Source: DATGYC01 sp035298385 (lineage in GTDB: Bacteria > Bacillota > Sulfobacillia > Symbiobacteriales > Symbiobacteriaceae). Taken from it: 8,899 nt of DNA. This document shows, piece after piece, positions 6,236 through 8,899 of this stretch. The notes under the pieces were generated by a model that saw only the letters and a program-made list of their open reading frames with translations, made no database searches and had not been told where the DNA came from. Made by a program: the position numbers and the translations under genes. The DNA is taken from NCBI GenBank assembly GCA_035298385.1, contig DATGYC010000011.1:1-8899 (forward strand), written 5' to 3'. How positions within the stretch are numbered: position 1 is the first letter of the stretch; each line of letters opens with the position of its first letter.

Positions 6236-6814
6236 GTGCAACGCCGTGATGCGCTTGCCCGCACGATAAAGATTGGGATCCTGGGCGCCCTGGCCTTCTT
6301 GCTGATGTTCACGCTGGAGATCTACATCCCGCCCTTCGCCAACTTCCTCAAGTACGATCCCGGCGATGTCCCCGCTGCCATCGCCACCTTCACGCTAGGT
6401 CCGGCGGCCGGTATCGCGGTCGAGGCGATCAAGTGTGTGCTCTTCTACCTCTCTGGGAAGTCGACGGCCGGCTTGATCGGTGTCTTGGCGAACTTCCTGG
6501 CCGGTGCGGCCTTCGTGAGCGGTATCGCCCTGGTCAACGGTCAGCTGAAGCGAATGGAGAAGCGGTCCTGGGCCTGGGATCTGGTCGCCGCCGCGGGCGG
6601 GACGCTCTTCATGACCCTGCTGCTGATCCCGCTGAACGCCCTGCTGGTCTATCCGGTCTGGGGGATGCAGGGCGCCGCCGCTTGGACGGCCGCTCTGACG
6701 ATCTCGACCCCGTTCAACCTGTTCAAGGGCTTCCTCTCCTCGGCGATCTCGCTGGTGCTCTACCGGCGCTTGGCCAGCTTCCTGGTTGGGAAGCCGGCTG
6801 GATCGGTGGCTTAA
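6236..6814 (+). CDS. ribU: RibU, riboflavin-specific S component of an ECF transporter
   Basis: A 192-aa integral membrane protein, normal length for the family, with about six hydrophobic segments. The RibU hallmark FLKYDPGDVPAAI (37-49), with K39, D41, D44 and P46, is followed by FTLGPAAG (52-59) and ANFLAGAAF (85-93). The C-terminal PFNLFKGFLSSAI (159-171) is also typical. RibU binds riboflavin outside the cell and docks onto a shared EcfT-EcfA-EcfA' module for ATP-driven uptake; that module is not encoded here. The GTG start has AGGAG 10 bases upstream. The gene lies 15 bp after the RibD homologue, in the same FMN-riboswitch operon and ahead of a terminator, which strongly supports riboflavin as the substrate. 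Confidence 0.93.
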   Translation: MQRRDALARTIKIGILGALAFLLMFTLEIYIPPFANFLKYDPGDVPAAIATFTLGPAAGIAVEAIKCVLFYLSGKSTAGLIGVLANFLAGAAFVSGIALVNGQLKRMEKRSWAWDLVAAAGGTLFMTLLLIPLNALLVYPVWGMQGAAAWTAALTISTPFNLFKGFLSSAISLVLYRRLASFLVGKPAGSVA

Positions 6815-6826
6815 GCTTCATAAAGG

Positions 6827-6865
6827 GAGACGGCGCTTGGTCTGTGTGACCGGGCGCCGTCTCTT
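6827..6865 (+). terminator. Terminator-like hairpin after ribU, possibly bidirectional
   Basis: GAGACGGCGC (6827-6836) pairs perfectly with GCGCCGTCTC (6854-6863). The 17-base loop contains an inner GGTC/GACC stem (6839-6842, 6848-6851). The tail TTGCGTTGTGCTCTT is T-rich but not a clean run. On the other strand the stem is followed by CCCTTTAT, so it may also stop transcripts from the convergent minus-strand gene that ends at 6951. Confidence 0.65.
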
Positions 6866-6950
6866 GCGTTGTGCTCTTCGGCCTTGGCCGGGCTGGCGCC
6901 GTCCCTCACGGTGCAAGGCGACCCTTGGGCCTTGCTGATCGATCGTCGTC

Positions 6951-7985
6951 TTACACGGGGCGCCCCACCTGATCGGCCCTGGCCCGTCTGGCGCCCTGCC
7001 CAGCCGCACGTGCCTTCGCTTGGTAGCTCATGCTGGCGCCCTGCCCAGCCGCACGCGCCTTCGCTTGGTAGCTCATGCTGGCGACCTCCAACAGATCGAT
7101 CAGCGACTCATGACCGGTGAGGTCCCGGCGCGGTACACCGGGAGGAAGCCGCTTGGCCATCCCGTCAAGCGACAGATCCTCAGCGTGAATGATCACGAGT
7201 TGGATCCCTTCGTAGAGACAGAGCCCCGCCTTGATCAGGTCGCGGTGCCGCTGCTCCTCCACCTCCGCCTGGGAGACCCGCTCCGTCGGCTCATAATGCT
7301 GACGGCCGTTATACTCGAAGGCCAGTCCGGGCGGGTAGAAACGGTCGAGCTCCAGCCGTTCGTCGGTCACCGGGTTGATGAGGAAGCCAGGTCTGATGTT
7401 GTCCATGAAGTTCTTGGAGTCGATCAGGAGGGAGAGATACTCCTGCATAAGGGCCTCGCCTTTGTTGTCATTCCGCCTCATCCGACGGTCAGCCCGATGG
7501 AGTTCGCGCTGGCTGCGTCTCTGCTCAGGCGTGCCCAGCTTGAAGGAGATGGGGCTCTTGCGCATACCCTGCGTGAGTCGGATCCAGCCGGCGCCCTGTA
7601 GGGCATGACAGAGTCGCCTGACGGTCCCACGATCGAGGTCGGTGGCCTGACTCAACGATGCATATGTGAAGTGACCGCTCTGGCCCCGATGCTTGGGGAT
7701 GGTCTGCAGCAAGCCATAGAGTACCTTCGCCTGCGGTCCAACCGAACGGTCTGCCAGCAGGGCGCTGGGCAGCGTGACCTGAGGTCCACTGGACGGGCGC
7801 TTCGAGGCACGCACCTGGCTCAGGGCCCGCTGCACGGTATGGCGGGAGAGACCCGTTGAAGCCTCAAGTTCGGTCTGTCCAGCCTTGGGGCTCAGGCGTA
7901 AGGCCATCCAGACAACCTTTGCGGAGGCAGTCTGGTGCGGATCGCGCAGGAGAGAGACCGGTGCGTAAACCACGGTGTTTCGCAT
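6951..7985 (-). CDS. Double winged-helix protein with C-terminal PD-(D/E)XK endonuclease-like domain
   Basis: A 344-aa protein I cannot assign to a named family. Residues ~8-60 form a helix-turn-helix region (SLLRDPHQTASAKVVWMAL, then TELEASTGLSRHTVQRALSQV) of the type found in HTH_36 proteins and plasmid initiators. Residues ~74-150 repeat the plan (LLADRSVGPQAKVLYGLL, TYASLSQATDLDRGTVRRL, GAGWIRLT). Residues ~180-280 match the endonuclease-like fold: E212/D214, then FEYNGRQHY (223-231) with E224, N226 and H230, then QRHRDLIKAGLC (245-256) and IQLVII (261-266). The last ~45 residues carry two copies of a 15-aa repeat and basic residues. The ATG at 7985 has GGAGGT about 9 bases upstream. The frame stays open upstream to 8162 but only through repeats. 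It could be a homing-type or defence nuclease, or a repeat-binding regulator; function is unproven. Confidence 0.8.
   Translation of the reverse strand: MRNTVVYAPVSLLRDPHQTASAKVVWMALRLSPKAGQTELEASTGLSRHTVQRALSQVRASKRPSSGPQVTLPSALLADRSVGPQAKVLYGLLQTIPKHRGQSGHFTYASLSQATDLDRGTVRRLCHALQGAGWIRLTQGMRKSPISFKLGTPEQRRSQRELHRADRRMRRNDNKGEALMQEYLSLLIDSKNFMDNIRPGFLINPVTDERLELDRFYPPGLAFEYNGRQHYEPTERVSQAEVEEQRHRDLIKAGLCLYEGIQLVIIHAEDLSLDGMAKRLPPGVPRRDLTGHESLIDLLEVASMSYQAKARAAGQGASMSYQAKARAAGQGARRARADQVGRPV
6988..7077 (-). repeat. 45-bp tandem duplication inside the nuclease gene (15-aa repeat)
   Basis: Two head-to-tail 45-bp copies, 6988-7032 and 7033-7077, differ at a single base (T versus C in ACGYGCC). 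They encode ASMSYQAKARAAGQG twice near the C-terminus of the nuclease-like protein. The near identity and exact multiple of three suggest a recent in-frame duplication that only lengthens the basic, Ala/Gly-rich tail. Confidence 0.92.
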
Positions 7986-8050
7986 AGTCCCAGACCTCCA
8001 TCCACGGGAGTGCAATGGTAATTCTTGGTTGGTTGCTGCGATTCCTTGTG

Positions 8051-8066
8051 ATTCGGTGCATCTTTG
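8051..8066 (+). repeat. Solitary copy of the recurring TTCGGTGCATCTTTG motif
   Basis: ATTCGGTGCATCTTTG is the same motif that forms the arms of the hairpins downstream, here without an inverted partner. It lies 66 bp before the start codon of the minus-strand nuclease-like gene, the copy closest to that gene, a fitting place for an operator. Confidence 0.6.
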
Positions 8067-8110
8067 TCTGAGAGGTGGCGCCCTCGCTTGGCCTATGCCA
8101 GCCCCTGGCG

Positions 8111-8167
8111 GTTCGGTGCATCTTTGCCCCTTAGGCACGATGACTACCAGGCAAAGATGCATCGAAT
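8111..8167. repeat. 57-bp hairpin A of repeat copy 1 (18-bp arms, 21-bp loop)
   Basis: GTTCGGTGCATCTTTGCC (8111-8128) faces its inverted copy at 8150-8167, 16 of 18 matching. The two non-Watson-Crick positions, 8111/8167 and 8116/8162, are both G-U pairs if the plus strand is transcribed. The loop holds TGCC..GGCA, which can pair with part of the arm as an alternative. Confidence 0.8.
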
Positions 8168-8213
8168 CCGCTCTGAGGGCCGCCGAAGCCCGTGGATTCG
8201 TATGCGCCCCCCG

Positions 8214-8270
8214 ATTCGGTGCAAGATTGCCAGCGTGGAGAGCGCTCCCACGTGCAGTCTTACATCGAAT
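8214..8270. repeat. 57-bp hairpin B of repeat copy 1 (same 18-21-18 geometry)
   Basis: ATTCGGTGCAAGATTGCC (8214-8231) faces TGCAGTCTTACATCGAAT (8253-8270). There are 14 Watson-Crick pairs, two plus-strand G-U pairs (8219/8265 and 8227/8257) and two mismatches. The left arm is a variant of the hairpin A arm, so A and B belong to one motif family. The 21-base loop contains a CGTGG/CCACG inner stem. Confidence 0.75.
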
Positions 8271-8358
8271 CGCCTAGCCTCTGGCTGCCGATCTAGTTTC
8301 AGTGAGGGGCCGTGAGTCTGGCCACTCCAGCAGGGACCATCCTAGCCCACGACCACTC

Positions 8359-8410
8359 GCCTGGCCCCTTCGCCTGGCCCCTTCGCCCAGCCCCTTCGCC
8401 TGGCCCCTTC
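8359..8410. repeat. 13-bp minisatellite, four copies
   Basis: GCCTGGCCCCTTC is repeated four times head to tail (8359-8371, 8372-8384, 8385-8397, 8398-8410). Copies 1, 2 and 4 are identical; copy 3 reads GCCCAGCCCCTTC. It fills the junction between the two 274-bp direct repeats. No coding role is apparent. Confidence 0.9.
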
Positions 8411-8435
8411 GCATGGCCTGTGCCTGCCACTAGCG

Positions 8436-8492
8436 GTTCGGTGCATCTTTGCCCCTTAGGCACGATGGCTACCAGGCAAAGATGCACCGAAT
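8436..8492. repeat. 57-bp hairpin A of repeat copy 2
   Basis: The same arms as the hairpin at 8111-8167, but the right arm reads GGCAAAGATGCACCGAAT, restoring a G-C pair where copy 1 has G-U. The arms match at 17 of 18 positions. Confidence 0.8.
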
Positions 8493-8538
8493 CCGCTCTG
8501 AGGGCCGCCAAAGCCCGTGGATTCGTATGCGCCCCCCG

Positions 8539-8595
8539 ATTCGGTGCAAGATTGCCAGCGTGGAGAGCGGGCCCACGTGCAGTTTTACATCGAAT
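8539..8595. repeat. 57-bp hairpin B of repeat copy 2
   Basis: Left arm identical to 8214-8231. The right arm reads TGCAGTTTTACATCGAAT, changing one G-C pair of copy 1 to a plus-strand G-U pair, so pairing is retained. Confidence 0.75.
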
Positions 8596-8615
8596 CGCCT
8601 CGCCTCAGGCCGCTG

Positions 8616-8852
8616 ATCTAGCTTCGGTGAGGGGCCGTGAGTCTGGCCGTTCCAGCGGAGGCCCTCCTAGCCCACGGCCACCTATCTAGTCTCGGTGAGG
8701 GGCCGTGAGTCTGGCCGCCCCAGCAGAGGCCCTCCTAGCCCACGGCCGCCTATCTAGTCTCAGTGAGGGGCCGTGAGTCTGGCCGCTCCAGCGGAGGCCC
8801 TCCGAGCCCACTGCCACCTATCTAGTCTCAGTGAGGGGCCGTGAGTCTGGCC
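8616..8852. repeat. 68-bp tandem repeat, about 3.5 copies
   Basis: Units begin ATCTAG at 8616, 8684, 8752 and 8820 (the last cut at ~34 bp). A degenerate earlier unit begins at 8291. The invariant core is GTGAGGGGCCGTGAGTCTGG, recurring at 8302, 8627, 8695, 8763 and 8831. Inside the full units, GGCCGTG faces CACGGCC (changed to CACTGCC in the third unit) and GAGGGGCC faces GGCCCTC, so each unit can fold into a hairpin. No open reading frame is shared between units. Confidence 0.9.
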
Positions 8853-8868
8853 CCCGCCAAAACGAAAG

Positions 8869-8899
8869 GGCCAGGGCGCCCCAGCGCCCTGGCCTTTCT
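8869..8899 (+). terminator. Strong hairpin terminator at right edge, usable in both directions
   Basis: GGCCAGGGCGC (8869-8879) pairs perfectly with 8884-8894 around a CCCA loop, followed on the plus strand by TTTCT at the window edge. On the minus strand the stem is followed by CTTTCGTTTT. No gene ends just before it on the plus strand, so it most likely ends a minus-strand gene lying right of the window, or closes a transcript from the repeat field. Confidence 0.7.

Larger units (their letters stand above)
8083..8356. repeat. ~274-bp direct repeat, copy 1
   Basis: Matches 8408-8681 at a constant offset of 325 bp without gaps. Over 8108-8356 I count about 19 differences in 249 positions (~92% identity); the first ~25 bp are weaker. 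Differences cluster in the right half, while the hairpin part (8108-8240) is almost invariant. It contains two 57-bp hairpins and ends in a degenerate copy of the 68-bp tandem repeat unit. There are no transposase or coding features. Confidence 0.88.
8408..8681. repeat. ~274-bp direct repeat, copy 2
   Basis: Second copy of the unit at 8083-8356. It keeps both hairpins. Its right end is the first full unit of the 68-bp tandem array, whereas copy 1 has only one degenerate 68-bp unit there and then the minisatellite. Confidence 0.88.

Noticed and set aside
6913..6935. GCAAGGC/GCCTTGC hairpin as terminator of the nuclease-like gene
   Set aside because: The 7-bp stem has no T run on the minus strand; the hairpin at 6827-6863 is a better candidate.
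7986..8162. N-terminal extension of the nuclease-like gene by 59 codons to a Met at 8162
   Set aside because: The extension is translated from repeat motif sequence, and the ATG at 7985 has a well-spaced GGAGGT, so I used the shorter form.
8111..8595. Integron attC-like sites, suggested by the 57-bp imperfect palindromes
   Set aside because: The arms lack the GTTRRRY/RYYYAAC core sites, no integrase or gene cassettes are present, and the repeats are nearly identical to each other.
8064..8689. Short open frames in the repeat field (for example 8064-8315 and 8312-8689)
   Set aside because: They are translations of the duplicated repeat, share repeat-derived peptides in several frames and lack ribosome binding sites.
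8616..8852. CRISPR array
   Set aside because: The 68-bp units are contiguous tandem repeats without unique spacers of regular length, and no cas gene is in the window.

Overview
The window looks like chromosomal DNA of a GC-rich bacterium. It has strong GGAGG-type ribosome binding sites, ATG/GTG starts, a translationally coupled ABC pair, an FMN riboswitch with a classical hairpin/U-tract terminator, and a RibU-type ECF substrate-binding protein. Together these point to a high-GC Bacillota-like lineage (Symbiobacterium/Thermaerobacter/Sulfobacillus type). Chloroflexota cannot be excluded from sequence reading alone.

Layout. (1) Positions 1-398, minus strand: the N-terminal 132 codons of a PHP-fold phosphoesterase of the CpsB/CapC/YwqE type, cut by the window edge, with its own promoter near 472-500. 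(2) Positions 594-4183, minus strand: two overlapping genes (ATGA overlap) for a heterodimeric type IV ABC exporter, closed by a terminator at 559-588. Motif changes in both subunits suggest one degenerate and one consensus ATP site. (3) Positions 4184-4797: a non-coding gap holding two related ~95-bp palindromic repeats in opposite orientation, then a promoter. (4) Positions 4798-6865, plus strand: an FMN riboswitch and terminator controlling a two-gene riboflavin operon. The first gene is RibD-like, but its deaminase half has lost every zinc ligand and the catalytic glutamate while the reductase half looks intact. The second is the riboflavin transporter subunit RibU. (5) Positions 6951-7985, minus strand: a 344-aa protein with two winged-helix-like DNA-binding regions and a PD-(D/E)XK endonuclease-like domain ending in a 15-aa tandem repeat. 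(6) Positions 7986-8899: a non-coding repeat field upstream of the nuclease gene. It holds two ~274-bp direct repeats (~92% identical over the 249 bp compared), each carrying two 57-bp hairpins built from one recurring 18-bp motif, a 13-bp minisatellite, a 68-bp tandem repeat of about 3.5 copies, and a perfect 11-bp-stem terminator at the right edge.

How parts work together. Riboflavin supply: FMN level is sensed by the riboswitch, which sets transcription, and probably translation, of a reductase-only RibD homologue and the riboflavin importer. The remaining riboflavin genes and the ECF energising module are not in the window. The nuclease gene and the motif array beside it are the best candidate for an undescribed protein-plus-repeat system. 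That link is inferred from proximity and from the DNA-binding architecture; the sequence does not demonstrate it.
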